From positions 186,001 through 250,000 of the forward strand of contig DATHMH010000020.1 of the NCBI GenBank assembly GCA_035487295.1: a DNA stretch of 64,000 bases. Reading direction: 5' to 3'. The notes beneath the pieces are model-generated. The model was not told the origin of the DNA, did not search any database, and worked only from the letters and a program-made list of their open reading frames with translations. Position 1 is the first letter of the stretch. Every line of letters begins with the position of its first letter. A program made the translations under genes and the position numbers. The stretch comes from QIAW01 sp035487295. GTDB taxonomy: Bacteria; Acidobacteriota; Terriglobia; Terriglobales; Acidobacteriaceae. Of this stretch, positions 20,574-29,718 are shown one piece after another.

Positions 20574-22019
20574 TTATTTTTTCTTAATTTCCTCACGATG
20601 CTTGGCCGCCTCTTTTGGCACTTGCGGTTCGGTCATGTTTACCGGATCGAGGATCTCCGCGATTTCGTTTTCGGTCAGCAATTTTTTCTCGCGGGCGATG
20701 TCAATGATGGAGCGCCCTGTCGCCACCGATTCCTTTACGATCTCTGCCGCCTTGGCGTAACCAATATATGGATTGAGCGCCGTGGCGAGGGAAACCGTGC
20801 TTTGCGCGTAGAACTCGCAGCGCTTCCGGTTGGCGGTCAGTCCAGCCACGCATTTTTCGTTGAAGACTTGCAGCATATTCGTCAGGATGGTAATGGACTG
20901 CAACACACTGTAAGACATGGTAGGCATCATGACGTTGAGTTCAAGCTGTCCGGCCTGCACCGCCATGGCAACAGCGACGTCATTGCCGATCACCTGAAAA
21001 CAAACCATTGCCGCCAACTCCGGCATGACCGGATTTATCTTTCCCGGCATGATGGAGGAGCCCGGCTGCAATCCGGGGAGATTGATCTCTGCAAACCCCG
21101 TGTTCGGACCGGAAGAGAGCAGGCGCAGGTCATTCGAGATGCGAATGATTTCCAACGCCAGATTGCGGAGGGCACTGGAAACCGCCGCCATGGCCGAATT
21201 CGACTGCATAGCCCAGCGCATGTCTTTTGCGGGAACAAGTTTTTGTCCGGAAAGGCGCGCCAGATTGGCGATGGCCTTCTCACGATAATCAGGATGCGTA
21301 TTGATACCTGTCCCTACCGCCGAGCCGCCCAGTCCGAGCTCGCGCAGCTCGTTGCTGGCCTGCTGGATATTTTCAATTGCCTTGCGTACCGAGATGGCGT
21401 AGGCGGCGAACTCTTGCCCCAGGCGAATCGGCACTGCGTCTTGCATGTGCGTGCGGCCTGACTTCATGACATCGTGGAATTCTTTTGCCTTGTTTTCCAA
21501 TGCGGCTGCCAACGAGTCCAGCACCGGATAAAGCTTTTCCAGTTCTAACAGCGTAGCCAGCCGCATGCCGGTAGGGAAGACGTCATTGGTAGACTGTCCG
21601 TAATTGACGTGGTCGTTGGGATGCGCGGTGTATTCACCCAACTTGCCTCCCATCAGCTCTGTGGCCCGGTTGGCAATGACCTCGTTGCTATTCATATGAA
21701 AGCTGACGCCGGCGCCGGCCTGGAAGACGTCGACTACAAATTGCTTGTCCCACTTGCCCTCGGCAACTTCCTGCGCGGCTTTGATGATGGCGTTGGCGCG
21801 CTGCTCATCCACCAGTCCCAGCATTTTGTTGGCCTCGGCGGCAGCCTGTTTCACCAGGCCAAAAGCGCGTATCAGTGTAGGATGCGCCCGCATTCCCGAA
21901 ATAGGATAATTCTCAACCGCGCGCGCTGTTTGCACACCGTAATACGCGTCTGCCGGGACTTCTTTGTAGCCGATGGAGTCTTTTTCCTGCCGGGTTGCAT
22001 TCATAGTCGCCGTTGCCAT
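20574..22019 (-). CDS. aspA: aspartate ammonia-lyase
   Basis: A fumarase/aspartase superfamily enzyme, 481 residues. The signature loop reads GSSIMPGKINPVMPE followed by VCFQVIGND; the PVMPE ending and VIGND are aspartase features, whereas class II fumarases usually have NPTQCE. It should interconvert aspartate with fumarate and ammonia. Other conserved elements are SGRTHMQDAVPIRLGQE and GGSAVGTGINTH. The tail EVPKEAAKHREEIKKK is charged. It is divergent from the bdr gene, 134 bp apart. Fumarase activity cannot be strictly excluded by sequence alone. Confidence 0.88.
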   Translation of the reverse strand: MATATMNATRQEKDSIGYKEVPADAYYGVQTARAVENYPISGMRAHPTLIRAFGLVKQAAAEANKMLGLVDEQRANAIIKAAQEVAEGKWDKQFVVDVFQAGAGVSFHMNSNEVIANRATELMGGKLGEYTAHPNDHVNYGQSTNDVFPTGMRLATLLELEKLYPVLDSLAAALENKAKEFHDVMKSGRTHMQDAVPIRLGQEFAAYAISVRKAIENIQQASNELRELGLGGSAVGTGINTHPDYREKAIANLARLSGQKLVPAKDMRWAMQSNSAMAAVSSALRNLALEIIRISNDLRLLSSGPNTGFAEINLPGLQPGSSIMPGKINPVMPELAAMVCFQVIGNDVAVAMAVQAGQLELNVMMPTMSYSVLQSITILTNMLQVFNEKCVAGLTANRKRCEFYAQSTVSLATALNPYIGYAKAAEIVKESVATGRSIIDIAREKKLLTENEIAEILDPVNMTEPQVPKEAAKHREEIKKK

Positions 22020-22101
22020 GAGGGAAGGGCTCTCCTTATAGAATCTTACAGACCGCCGAACAGAAAATTATAACAATCACCGGTGATCGAATTCGAATCC
22101 T

Positions 22102-22130
22102 TGCAGAGACGTAGCAAGCACGTCTCTACA
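22102..22130. repeat. small hairpin repeat between aspA and bdr
   Basis: AGAGACG (22105) pairs with CGTCTCT (22121) around TAGCAAGCA. It is one of several short GC-rich stem-loops found in spacers of this window and sits in the divergent promoter region of aspA and the bdr-like gene. Confidence 0.45.
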
Positions 22131-22153
22131 CGAGGGTGATTTAGAATCGAAGC

Positions 22154-23161
22154 ATGGCTGAAACGCAAGACAAGACCGACGTTGTCGTGATCGGCGCCGG
22201 CCCTACCGGCATGGCGTGCGCTATTGAGGCCCAGCGCGCCGGATTGAGCGCGCTGTTGATTGATAAAGGCTGCGTGGTCAACTCGCTTTTCCATTATCCC
22301 GCGAACATGGTCTTTTTCACCACGCCCGAGCTGCTTGAGATCGGCGATATTCCTTTTCCTTCACCCAACGTCAAGCCCACCCGCCCCGAGGCGCTGGAAT
22401 ACTATCGCAACGTCGCCCAGCACTACCATTTGACAATCCGGCAATATGAGAGAGTCGATAAAGTCAGCGGCGTAGATGGCGACTTTGTGCTTGATACCAC
22501 GCACGAGCACGGCCGCAAATTCCAGCATCGTGCCCGCAAGGTGATTGTGGCCACCGGCTACTACGATCTTCCTAATATCATGAACGTGCCGGGCGAAGAG
22601 CTGCCCAAGGTGCTGCACTATTACTGCGAGCCACATCCCTATTTTGATACCGATGTGCTTGTGGTTGGAGGCAAGAACTCAGCCGCTATTGCATCCCTGG
22701 AGCTATGGCGGCGCGGGGCTCGCGTGACCCTGGTGCATCGCAGCGCCGGCATGCACTCAAACGTAAAGTATTGGATTAAGCCTGATATCGAAAACCGTAT
22801 AAAAAATGGAGAAATCAAGGCCTATTTCGAATCCTGCGTGCGCGAAATCCGGCAGGATTGCGTACTGTTAAGCACTCCTGCGGGCGAGATCAGGATCAAG
22901 AATGACTTTGTCTTCGCCCTCACCGGCTACCACCCGGACTATGACTTCCTGCGCGGCATGGGCATACGCCTGAGCGAGAAAGACTACCGCCCGGAGTGCA
23001 ATCCACAAACCCTGGAAAGTAATGTACCGGGAATCTATGCTGCCGGCGTCATCGTGGCGGGGTCCAAGACCAGCGAAATTTTTATCGAGAATGGCCGGTT
23101 TCACGGCAAACTGATTGCCGAAGATTTAAAGAAAAAACTGGCCGCAGATTTACGCAGATAA
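22154..23161 (+). CDS. bdr: putative bacillithiol disulfide reductase (YpdA/Bdr family)
   Basis: A FAD/NAD(P)H oxidoreductase of 335 residues. The FAD motif GAGPTGMACAIEAQ (14-27) and the nucleotide motif VVGGKNSAAIASLELWRRG (about 172) are in place, and there is no CxxC, as in YpdA. The characteristic string NSLFHYPANMVFFTTPELLEIGD identifies the YpdA family, which reduces bacillithiol disulfide in Firmicutes. Its presence implies that this organism uses bacillithiol or a related low-molecular-weight thiol; bacillithiol-synthesis genes are not in the window. The end of the gene carries an imperfect CAGATTTACGCAGATAAACA repeat. Confidence 0.88.
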   Translation: MAETQDKTDVVVIGAGPTGMACAIEAQRAGLSALLIDKGCVVNSLFHYPANMVFFTTPELLEIGDIPFPSPNVKPTRPEALEYYRNVAQHYHLTIRQYERVDKVSGVDGDFVLDTTHEHGRKFQHRARKVIVATGYYDLPNIMNVPGEELPKVLHYYCEPHPYFDTDVLVVGGKNSAAIASLELWRRGARVTLVHRSAGMHSNVKYWIKPDIENRIKNGEIKAYFESCVREIRQDCVLLSTPAGEIRIKNDFVFALTGYHPDYDFLRGMGIRLSEKDYRPECNPQTLESNVPGIYAAGVIVAGSKTSEIFIENGRFHGKLIAEDLKKKLAADLRR

Positions 23162-23183
23162 ACACAGATTTAATTGGATATGG

Positions 23184-23507
23184 TTACTTCAGGCTTACCG
23201 CCTGTTCGCCTAACTGCTCGTTGATCAGGCGCGATAGGAGCGTCTTCAAATCCTCGCCGGTCTTGGCCAAAACAAAGGCATTGGCCGCCGCAGACCAATC
23301 GAGTTTGAAGCTGGTAGAGAGCGCCGATATCCAGATTTGTTGTACCGGCGCATTGGGAGAGATTACAAAAATAGCTGGCGGGTCTTCAAAGTTGATCTTG
23401 AGCGCGCCGCCGCTTTCCTCAACTTCGATTTCCGCAGAGTCTTCAGCGCGGATGAGGCTTTGCTTCAGAGATTCAAGCGCGGAGTCGGCATTGCGGCGAA
23501 AGTCCAT
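23184..23507 (-). CDS. cyaY: frataxin-like iron donor CyaY
   Basis: A 107-residue protein with the frataxin layout: an acidic first helix (ADSALESLKQSLIRAEDSAEIEVEE), a strand GGALKINFEDPPAIFVIS, then the conserved PVQQIWISALSTSFKLDW and a C-terminal helix. Frataxins bind iron and modulate IscS-dependent Fe-S cluster assembly. CyaY is best known from proteobacteria and mitochondria. No isc or suf genes are nearby. It is convergent with bdr (22 bp apart). Confidence 0.75.
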   Translation of the reverse strand: MDFRRNADSALESLKQSLIRAEDSAEIEVEESGGALKINFEDPPAIFVISPNAPVQQIWISALSTSFKLDWSAAANAFVLAKTGEDLKTLLSRLINEQLGEQAVSLK

Positions 23508-23510
23508 AGA

Positions 23511-23683
23511 TAGTTTCGAGTTTCAAGTTTCGAGCCATGGAATAGTTTAAATCATGGTCATGGTTGAAGCGATCGCTGGAAAATAAACCTGAGTAAATAA
23601 GCCTGGCATTGGATGAAGCCAATATTATTTCAGCAACAACTCGAAACTTGAAACCTGAAACTCGAAACTGTTTCTCGAAACTA
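23511..23683. repeat. inverted repeat of GTTTCGAGTTTC units
   Basis: The left arm TAGTTTCGAGTTTCAAGTTT continues to 23534; the right arm, 23640-23683, carries the complementary CTCGAAACTTGAAACCTGAA and two further CTCGAAACT units. The right arm includes the stop codon of the GH99-like gene. The 105-bp interior holds no gene. Confidence 0.6.
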
Positions 23684-24631
23684 GCAGCTTGGCAGCCCCG
23701 GCTCTATCGCGGTGCCTTCTTCGTAATCGTTCCAGGTCACAATGAGCAGGAAAGGCAGGGGGCGCGCCTCATCGTAGAAGCGGCGGTAAAGGCGTAGTGA
23801 GTCTTCAAAGGTCTTGCCGCAGCGTGGATTCATGTGGCGGTTGCGCGACCAACCGGCGTGGGAGTCGTCAAAGCCGGGCCAGGCGGCGCCCACGGCAATC
23901 TTGCCGGGATAGTCGGAGACCATGTGGGAGTAAAAAGACTCCAGGTACTGCCGTCCCCAGTTGCTGCCATCGTGGCTCCAGCCCTCGCTTCCGGGATGCA
24001 CCCAGGCATAGAAGCCGTCGAAATATCCGGCCACGCTTGGGTTGATGTCTTCATAGATCAGCAACGGCGGTGAAATCCAGTTGTTCACCGCCGCTCGCAC
24101 CTTCTGCCAATCGGTCTTTCCACCTTTGGGAAAGATGAATATTACTGGGCGTCCCTCAAAGGTGAGATAGGCATTCTTCGTGGAGGCATTCGGTCCAATG
24201 TAATGCTCATAGGCGTAGTTGAGGTCGTTAATGGCCTCATCGGTGGAGTGGCTGGGGTCTTCGCTCTCGTCATACATCAGCGCGCTGGTGAAGTTGCCGG
24301 TTGAGGCGACCTGTTGCAGAAGGGAATAGGCATGATCTTCAAACGATTTGGCCGGGCCATACCAGTTAACCACGAATCCACTGATGCCCAGGTTCCTGGC
24401 CTTTTCGATCTGCTGCCGCAACACCACGGGATCTTGCGAGGAATAACCTACATTCATATGGCTGGATTCCCCAAACCACGGCTGGTAGGCCGCCAGAACC
24501 TGCGGATTGCTGCTGGGCGCGGCAAAATTGCTGCGCAACGTCTGCTGATAGTCGCGCTTCTCAGCACACCCAACCAGGAACAGCAAAAAAGGCACAATAG
24601 CGACGATTGAGAAATTTCGGCAATATCTCAT
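23681..24631 (-). CDS. lipoprotein with GH99/GH71-like glycosidase domain
   Basis: A 316-residue lipoprotein: signal peptide with lipobox LFLVGC (Cys about 22), so it is probably attached to a membrane facing the periplasm or exterior. The mature domain starts AAYQPWFGESSHMNVGYSS, continues with ISGFVVNWYGP and ends WNDYEEGTAIEPG, a pattern seen in the TIM-barrel GH99-like/GH71-like proteins that act on mannans, glucans or related glycans. Glu in WNDYEEG would be a catalytic candidate by analogy. Substrate is unknown. The C-terminus ends within an inverted repeat, which may have altered the last few codons. Confidence 0.6.
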   Translation of the reverse strand: MRYCRNFSIVAIVPFLLFLVGCAEKRDYQQTLRSNFAAPSSNPQVLAAYQPWFGESSHMNVGYSSQDPVVLRQQIEKARNLGISGFVVNWYGPAKSFEDHAYSLLQQVASTGNFTSALMYDESEDPSHSTDEAINDLNYAYEHYIGPNASTKNAYLTFEGRPVIFIFPKGGKTDWQKVRAAVNNWISPPLLIYEDINPSVAGYFDGFYAWVHPGSEGWSHDGSNWGRQYLESFYSHMVSDYPGKIAVGAAWPGFDDSHAGWSRNRHMNPRCGKTFEDSLRLYRRFYDEARPLPFLLIVTWNDYEEGTAIEPGLPSC

Positions 24632-24782
24632 AGCAATTCAAATTCAGCAGAAACTCGCAATTCTGTTGGATGGCGAGAGCTGAGCAAATGTTGGTTTGCA
24701 AATGATGGAGAAACCATAGAGAAGAAAGGAAAACTTTAACGGCAGTCCGATTTAAGCCGTGGCCGGGGCCTATCGCCATCCG

Positions 24783-24820
24783 AGATCCTTCTCCCGCTTC
24801 GCGAGATCAGGATGACACTT
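24783..24820. repeat. short dispersed repeat, copy 2 (TCCTTC...ATCAGGATGACA type)
   Basis: This matches the motif order of 361-394: a TCCTTC start, a CG-rich stem (CCCGCTTCGCG) and ATCAGGATGACACTTC. It lies in the 265-bp spacer between ssb and the GH99-like gene, which otherwise contains nothing I recognise. Confidence 0.45.
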
Positions 24821-24896
24821 CTACAAGGAAGCAGGAGCGCTGCAGGCGAAGTACGAATGCCAACTTTGCAAATCGTACTTCGCACTTCATACTTGC

Positions 24897-25367
24897 TTAG
24901 AACGGAATGTCTTCATCCGTAATGTGCGCGGGTTCGCCGCTGAACTCCTGCTCGGGAGGAGCAGATGCGTTGCCACCGGCCGCAGCGCCGCGTGAGCGCG
25001 AGGCGCCGCCTTCGTGGTCGGCTTCGCCGCCGCGCCCGCCCAGCAGGACGAGGTCATGGGCAATCACTTCGGTGCGGTATTTTTTCTCGCCACTCTGTTT
25101 ATCTTCCCAGGAAGAAGTTTGCAGGCGCCCCTCAATATAGATCTTGTTGCCCTTCTTCACGTATTCGCCCACAATTTCAGCCAGCCGCTGCCACACCACA
25201 ATGTTGTGCCACTCGGTGCGATCCTGCCACTCGCCACTCTTATCTTTGTAGCGCTCGTTGGTCGCGAGGCTGAACTTGGCCACCGCGGTGCCGCTGGGGG
25301 TGTATTTGACCTCGGGGTCCTTGCCGAGATTTCCGATGAGGATAACTTTGTTAACGCTTTTTGCCAT
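24897..25367 (-). CDS. ssb: single-stranded DNA-binding protein
   Basis: An SSB of 156 residues. The OB fold (1-110) opens with SVNKVILIGNLGKDPEVKYT and includes FSLATNERYKDKSGEW and NKIYIEGRLQTSSWED. A Gly/Ala-rich flexible linker follows, and the protein ends in the acidic tip DEDIPF that recruits replication and repair partners. Everything needed for a tetrameric housekeeping SSB is present. It is not in the usual rpsF-ssb-rpsR context; the neighbours are a GH99-like lipoprotein and a divergent hypothetical gene. Confidence 0.96.
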   Translation of the reverse strand: MAKSVNKVILIGNLGKDPEVKYTPSGTAVAKFSLATNERYKDKSGEWQDRTEWHNIVVWQRLAEIVGEYVKKGNKIYIEGRLQTSSWEDKQSGEKKYRTEVIAHDLVLLGGRGGEADHEGGASRSRGAAAGGNASAPPEQEFSGEPAHITDEDIPF

Positions 25368-25504
25368 GGCTTCAGTCGCTCCTGGGTGATGAAGAAATAT
25401 TCGAAGAAATATATCATCTTCGCCGCATCTTTGCCCGCTTGCAGCGCGCGGCTATATTCATTTAGTTTAAAAGTATCGGCTGACTCTGTGAAAGCGCATC
25501 TCCT

Positions 25505-26143
25505 ATGACGCCCCTCGATCCCTGGGACCAATTACAGTCTGACCTGGTATCCCTGAACCAGCGCCTGCTGGCATGGCAACAGCAGGTTAAGGCTGAACTG
25601 GGTAAGCTGTTTGATCCAGCCAAGGCCGCTGCCGGGGAGTACGGCCATGAACAGCAGCACCAGGCTCTGCGCCAGGCCATGGCAAAGGCAGGAGACGGTC
25701 CACGAAGCGACCTGAACCAGGCCATTGACCGGCTTTGCCTGTTGTATCTCAGCGCCTCAGCCGCAGACCGCGACCAGATTCGTCAATTCCTGGGCAAACA
25801 AACTTATATCCTGCACGATCTTTGGGGATACATCCATCGCGCCGCCGAGCAGGTTCGCGCCGGAGGCGGAGAGCAGTGGCTGCGTTTCGGAGCGGCAATC
25901 GCATCCATGGAAGACCTGCGCGGGGACTATCACGATACCCTCGCGGGACTCGGGGATTTATATCTGGCGGCGATTGATGCCGGGCTGCACCCAGAGCGGA
26001 CTTTTCACCAGATGGCCGATATCTCCAGTGAACAACCGGCTTCGGAAGCTTCCCTGCGGGAATTGTTGAAAAAGTTTGAAAAGACAGAATATTTCCAGCA
26101 GGCGGTGCAGCCGCAGTTGGCCAGACAAGTGCATCGCGGTTGA
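25505..26143 (+). CDS. hypothetical helical protein
   Basis: A 212-residue protein without signal peptide or membrane helix, predicted mainly helical from its Gln/Ala/Leu-rich amphipathic segments (LNQRLLAWQQQVKAELGKLF, RLCLLYLSASAADRDQIRQF). The middle part QTYILHDLWGYIHRAAEQVR and DLRGDYHDTLAGLGDLYLAA contains conserved-looking Trp, Tyr and His residues. I do not recognise a family; it could be a cytosolic acidobacterial orphan. It is divergent from ssb (137 bp) and followed by a 115-bp repeat element. Confidence 0.6.
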   Translation: MTPLDPWDQLQSDLVSLNQRLLAWQQQVKAELGKLFDPAKAAAGEYGHEQQHQALRQAMAKAGDGPRSDLNQAIDRLCLLYLSASAADRDQIRQFLGKQTYILHDLWGYIHRAAEQVRAGGGEQWLRFGAAIASMEDLRGDYHDTLAGLGDLYLAAIDAGLHPERTFHQMADISSEQPASEASLRELLKKFEKTEYFQQAVQPQLARQVHRG

Positions 26144-26177
26144 GGCCCGCAATCTTGAAGTTGATTTTTTGGGTTCG

Positions 26178-26292
26178 ATGATGTCTTAGCTCAAGAGGCC
26201 GGGGCTGAAGCCCAAAACCTATAAGAGCCTTACCCCCGGCTGAAGCTGGGGGCTCCCACCTTGCGCCGCAAGGGGCGCAATAGGACATAACT
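26178..26292. repeat. 115-bp MITE-like element, copy A
   Basis: The ends are imperfect inverted repeats (ATGATGTCTTA at left, TAGGACATAAC at right). Inside are GGGCTGAAGCCC, CCCCCGGCTGAAGCTGGGGG and TTGCGCCGCAAGGGGCGCAA stem-loops. The element at 54225-54340 has the same size, the same order of stems and the same end sequence. It sits between two convergent genes. Confidence 0.65.
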
Positions 26293-26346
26293 TATTTTTT
26301 TAATTGAATGTCCTTTAAATCGAATGGGTTTCAACCCGAATGGGCT

Positions 26347-26871
26347 CTAGCGATTCGCTACCGTGGTTTCTTCCGCCGGGGATTTGGCAAACATGATTTC
26401 GCTTACCAGAACCAGAGCACCGATCACAATGGCGCTGTCGGCGATGTTGAAAGATGGCCAGTGCGAGTTGCCGAGATAGAAGTCCAGAAAATCAACGACG
26501 TGGCCTTCCACAACGCGGTCCCAGAGATTGCCGATGGCACCGCCCAAGATCAGCGCGAGCGCAATGCCGGTAGAATTCATAGCGTGACTGTTCCGCCAGA
26601 GCAGGACAGAAACCACGATCAGGGCCAGCGCAGAGAAGGCGATCAGCGCCGCCGCCCGCCATTGCCAGGCCGAATCTGCAAACAGGCCGAAGGCCGCGCC
26701 CTGGTTCTCAACGTGAGTAATGCGGAAGAGCCCGGGAATGATACTGACGGAATCGTGCAGGGAAATATTTGCCGCCACCAGCCATTTTGTGAACTGATCG
26801 GCGAGCACGACCGCGGCGGCGATCAGGAAGTGATATTTACGCTTTGCGTGGTTTTGGGTAGCTGATTTCAA
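26347..26871 (-). CDS. lspA: lipoprotein signal peptidase (signal peptidase II)
   Basis: The aspartic membrane protease that cleaves prolipoprotein signal peptides. Four hydrophobic helices are seen in 174 residues. The catalytic aspartates fall in GGAIGNLWDR (Asp118) and FNIADSAI (Asp145), and the early motifs DQFTKW and VENQGAAFG are present. It begins 24 bp after the ileS stop codon on the same strand, the classic ileS-lspA pair. The C-terminal tail (KSPAEETTVANR) is cytosolic. Confidence 0.95.
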   Translation of the reverse strand: MKSATQNHAKRKYHFLIAAAVVLADQFTKWLVAANISLHDSVSIIPGLFRITHVENQGAAFGLFADSAWQWRAAALIAFSALALIVVSVLLWRNSHAMNSTGIALALILGGAIGNLWDRVVEGHVVDFLDFYLGNSHWPSFNIADSAIVIGALVLVSEIMFAKSPAEETTVANR

Positions 26872-26895
26872 GTTCGAGCCTATTTCTAATTCCTC

Positions 26896-29718
26896 TCACT
26901 CACCCCAGCCTTCGGCCAAGGCCCGGCTGCAGCGTTCGCATACCGTCGGATACTGCTTATCTTCGCCCACATGCGTCGAGTACGTCCAGCAGCGCTCACA
27001 TTTTGCGCCTTGCGCCCGGCTCACCTCAACATGGATAGGCGCCGCGCCATTGCCACCAGGGGTCTCCTCTAATACAACCCTTGAAACTTTCAAAAGTTCG
27101 CGCAGGTAGCCACTATTTCGCTTCAATACCTGGAAGGCTTGCGCTGTGGCCGAGATCGTGACTTGTGCCTCTTCACTGCGGCCAATGGTCTCGCTCTTGC
27201 GGACCTCCTCCAGGGCCTTCAAAGCTACATCTCGCATCGAGAGTAGCACGGCCCAATCTGCGCGAAAATTGGGGTCGTCCCAATTGGATGCTCCAGCCAC
27301 TTCTTCCGGTGCAGGGAAGTGCGCCAGATGCACGCTGCCCAGTGATTCTTTATCCTTTGGCAGATATTGCCATGCCTCTTCAGCGGTGAAAGTCAGAATG
27401 GGCGCCATTAGTTTGACGAGCGACGAGGCAATTCGCCACAGCGCTGTTTGCGCCGACCGCCGCGCTCGCGAGTTCGGGGGCGCGGTATAAAGGCGATCTT
27501 TGAGCACTTCAAAATAAAAGGCGCTCAGCTCAACCACGCAGAACTGGTTGAGGCGCTGATAGATTCTGTGAAAGGCGAAATCCGCATACCATTGCCGAAA
27601 TTCCCTGGTCAGGTCTGCGGTCAAGGCCAGTGCGTAGCGGTCCAGCGGCTCCAGCTTTGAAAACTCTACCGTGTGCTCAGACGGATCGAAGTCATGCAGG
27701 TTGCCCAGCATATTGCGGAGCGTGTTGCGGATCTTGCGGTAATTTTCCGCCACGTGCAGCATCAACTCTTCCGAGGCATGCACGTCTTCACGGAAATCCA
27801 CTGAGGCTACCCACAGGCGCACGATCTCGGCGCCCATGCGTTTGGCGATGTCTACGGGGTCAACTCCATTCCCCAACGACTTCGACATGGGCCTTCCCTG
27901 AGGATCGAGCGTCCAGCCGTTTGTAACCACCATGCGGTAGGGCGACTGGCCGCGCGTGCCTACGGCGCACAGCAGAGACGAGTGAAACCAGCCGCGATAC
28001 TGATCGCTGCCTTCCAGATAGAGATCGGCGGGCCAGGGAAGTCCGGGCTTGTGACCCAGCACGGCGGCATGGCTTGAACCGGATTCGAACCACACATCGA
28101 TGATGTCCGTCTCTTTGCGAAAGTCGGCGCTGCCGCACTTTGCGCATTTGGTCCCCGGCGGGACTATCTCCTTGGCATCGTGCTTGTACCAGGCGTCGGA
28201 ACCCTCGCGCGCGAATAGCTCGACCACCGCACGGTAGACTTGGGATGAGCGCAGCAGTTCTCCACATCCCTGGCAGAAGAACACGGCAATGGGTACACCC
28301 CAAACCCGCTGGCGCGAGATGCACCAATCCGGACGGGTGGCAATCATGTTGGAAATGCGCTCTTCGCCCCACGCGGGATCCCACTTAACCTTTTTGATCT
28401 CCTCCAAAGCGCGCTGGCGCAGGGTAGAGCCATCCATCGGGCTTTCCATACCGATAAACCACTGCTCGGTAGCGCGGAAGATCACCGGATTATGGCAACG
28501 CCAGCAATGTGGATACTGGTGCTCCAGCTTTGCCTGCGCCATAAGCGCGGCACGTTCCTTGAGCAGCTCGATAATTGGCTCGTTCGCCTGGAAGACGGTT
28601 TTGCCTTCGTACTCAGGAAGCCCATTGCGAATGCGGCCGCTTGCATCCACATTGCAGCTCTGGTCGAGATGGTAGCGCACACCCGTGTAGAAGTCATCGG
28701 CGCCATGGGAGGGCGCCGTATGTACCGCGCCCGTGCCCTGGTCTGTTGTAACGTAATCGGCCAGCACACCGAGAATCTTCCTATCCAAAAATGGATGCGC
28801 GAAGGTAACATTTTCCATTTTTCTTCCAGGGAAGCGCGCAATGACTTGAGCATCAGTCAGCGACACGTTCTCGATAGTTGCCTTGGCCAGAGCATCAGCC
28901 ACGATGTAAACCGAATCACCGCTCTGCAGAGCAACATAATCAATGCCGGGGTTGAAGGCCACAGCCATCGAGGCCGGCAGGGTCCAGGGAGTGGTAGTCC
29001 AAATGATGGTGAAAACTTTTTTGCCTTTGAGGGCAGAATCAATCGCCGCCGGATCGCTGGTCAACGCATATTTCACCCACACACTTGGGCTGGTGTGCAT
29101 TTCGTATTCGACTTCAGCCTCGGCCAGCGCCGTCTTATCGAAGATGCACCAATAGACCGGCCTGAGCCCTTTGTAGACAGCATCTTTTTCCAGGAAGGTA
29201 AAAAGCGTCTCTACGATCACCGATTCATAGTCTGGCGACATAGTGGAGTAAGGCTGCTCAAAGCGTCCGAAAACCCCCAGCCGCTGGAACTGCTCGCGCT
29301 GGATGTCGAGATACTTCTCTGCGTAGGCGCGGCATTCTTGCCGGACTTTCAGGGGATCCATCTCCAGCTTTTTCTTGCCCAGCTTTTCGTCCACTTTGAT
29401 TTCGATGGGCAAACCATGGCAATCCCAACCAGGAACATAAGGCGCATCGAAACCAGCCATGGTTTTGGACTTCACCACAAAATCCTTCAAGCACTTGTTT
29501 AAGGCATGGCCGAGATGGATTGAGCCGTTAGCATACGGCGGCCCGTCATGCAAAACATAGATGGGGGCACCCTTTCTGGCCTCGCGAATACGCTGATAGA
29601 TCGCCATCTCCTGCCAGCGCGCGAGCAATTTGGGCTCGTTCAGCGGCAGGTTTGCCTTCATGGGGAAATCTGTGCGTGGCAGGCTGAGGGTTGCTTTCAA
29701 TTCCAGCGGGGCTGTCAT
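26896..29718 (-). CDS. ileS: isoleucyl-tRNA synthetase
   Basis: Class I synthetase charging tRNA-Ile. Motifs: PYANGSIHLGHALNK (HIGH-type), the CP1 editing domain (TTPWTLPASMAV and HTAPSHGADDF), GWFHSSLLC, and MSKSLGN (KMSKS-type). The C-terminal zinc region has CERCWTYSTHVG and CERC, as in bacterial type 1 enzymes. The frame is open to a TTG at 29736, but ATG 29718 lies five bases after a GGAG, so I start there (940 residues). No T-box leader is seen upstream. It heads the ileS-lspA operon and is divergent from the TonB gene. Confidence 0.96.
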   Translation of the reverse strand: MTAPLELKATLSLPRTDFPMKANLPLNEPKLLARWQEMAIYQRIREARKGAPIYVLHDGPPYANGSIHLGHALNKCLKDFVVKSKTMAGFDAPYVPGWDCHGLPIEIKVDEKLGKKKLEMDPLKVRQECRAYAEKYLDIQREQFQRLGVFGRFEQPYSTMSPDYESVIVETLFTFLEKDAVYKGLRPVYWCIFDKTALAEAEVEYEMHTSPSVWVKYALTSDPAAIDSALKGKKVFTIIWTTTPWTLPASMAVAFNPGIDYVALQSGDSVYIVADALAKATIENVSLTDAQVIARFPGRKMENVTFAHPFLDRKILGVLADYVTTDQGTGAVHTAPSHGADDFYTGVRYHLDQSCNVDASGRIRNGLPEYEGKTVFQANEPIIELLKERAALMAQAKLEHQYPHCWRCHNPVIFRATEQWFIGMESPMDGSTLRQRALEEIKKVKWDPAWGEERISNMIATRPDWCISRQRVWGVPIAVFFCQGCGELLRSSQVYRAVVELFAREGSDAWYKHDAKEIVPPGTKCAKCGSADFRKETDIIDVWFESGSSHAAVLGHKPGLPWPADLYLEGSDQYRGWFHSSLLCAVGTRGQSPYRMVVTNGWTLDPQGRPMSKSLGNGVDPVDIAKRMGAEIVRLWVASVDFREDVHASEELMLHVAENYRKIRNTLRNMLGNLHDFDPSEHTVEFSKLEPLDRYALALTADLTREFRQWYADFAFHRIYQRLNQFCVVELSAFYFEVLKDRLYTAPPNSRARRSAQTALWRIASSLVKLMAPILTFTAEEAWQYLPKDKESLGSVHLAHFPAPEEVAGASNWDDPNFRADWAVLLSMRDVALKALEEVRKSETIGRSEEAQVTISATAQAFQVLKRNSGYLRELLKVSRVVLEETPGGNGAAPIHVEVSRAQGAKCERCWTYSTHVGEDKQYPTVCERCSRALAEGWGE

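Noticed and set aside
20562..21461. 299-codon frame opposite aspA
   Set aside because: Opposite a complete aspartase; no plausible product.
20574..22019. Class II fumarase instead of aspartase
   Set aside because: The signature loop reads KINPVMPE and is followed by VCFQVIGND, as in aspartases, rather than the NPTQCE of FumC.
28492..29502. 336-codon frame opposite ileS
   Set aside because: The minus strand carries a fully conserved isoleucyl-tRNA synthetase here; the opposite frame has no recognisable protein features.
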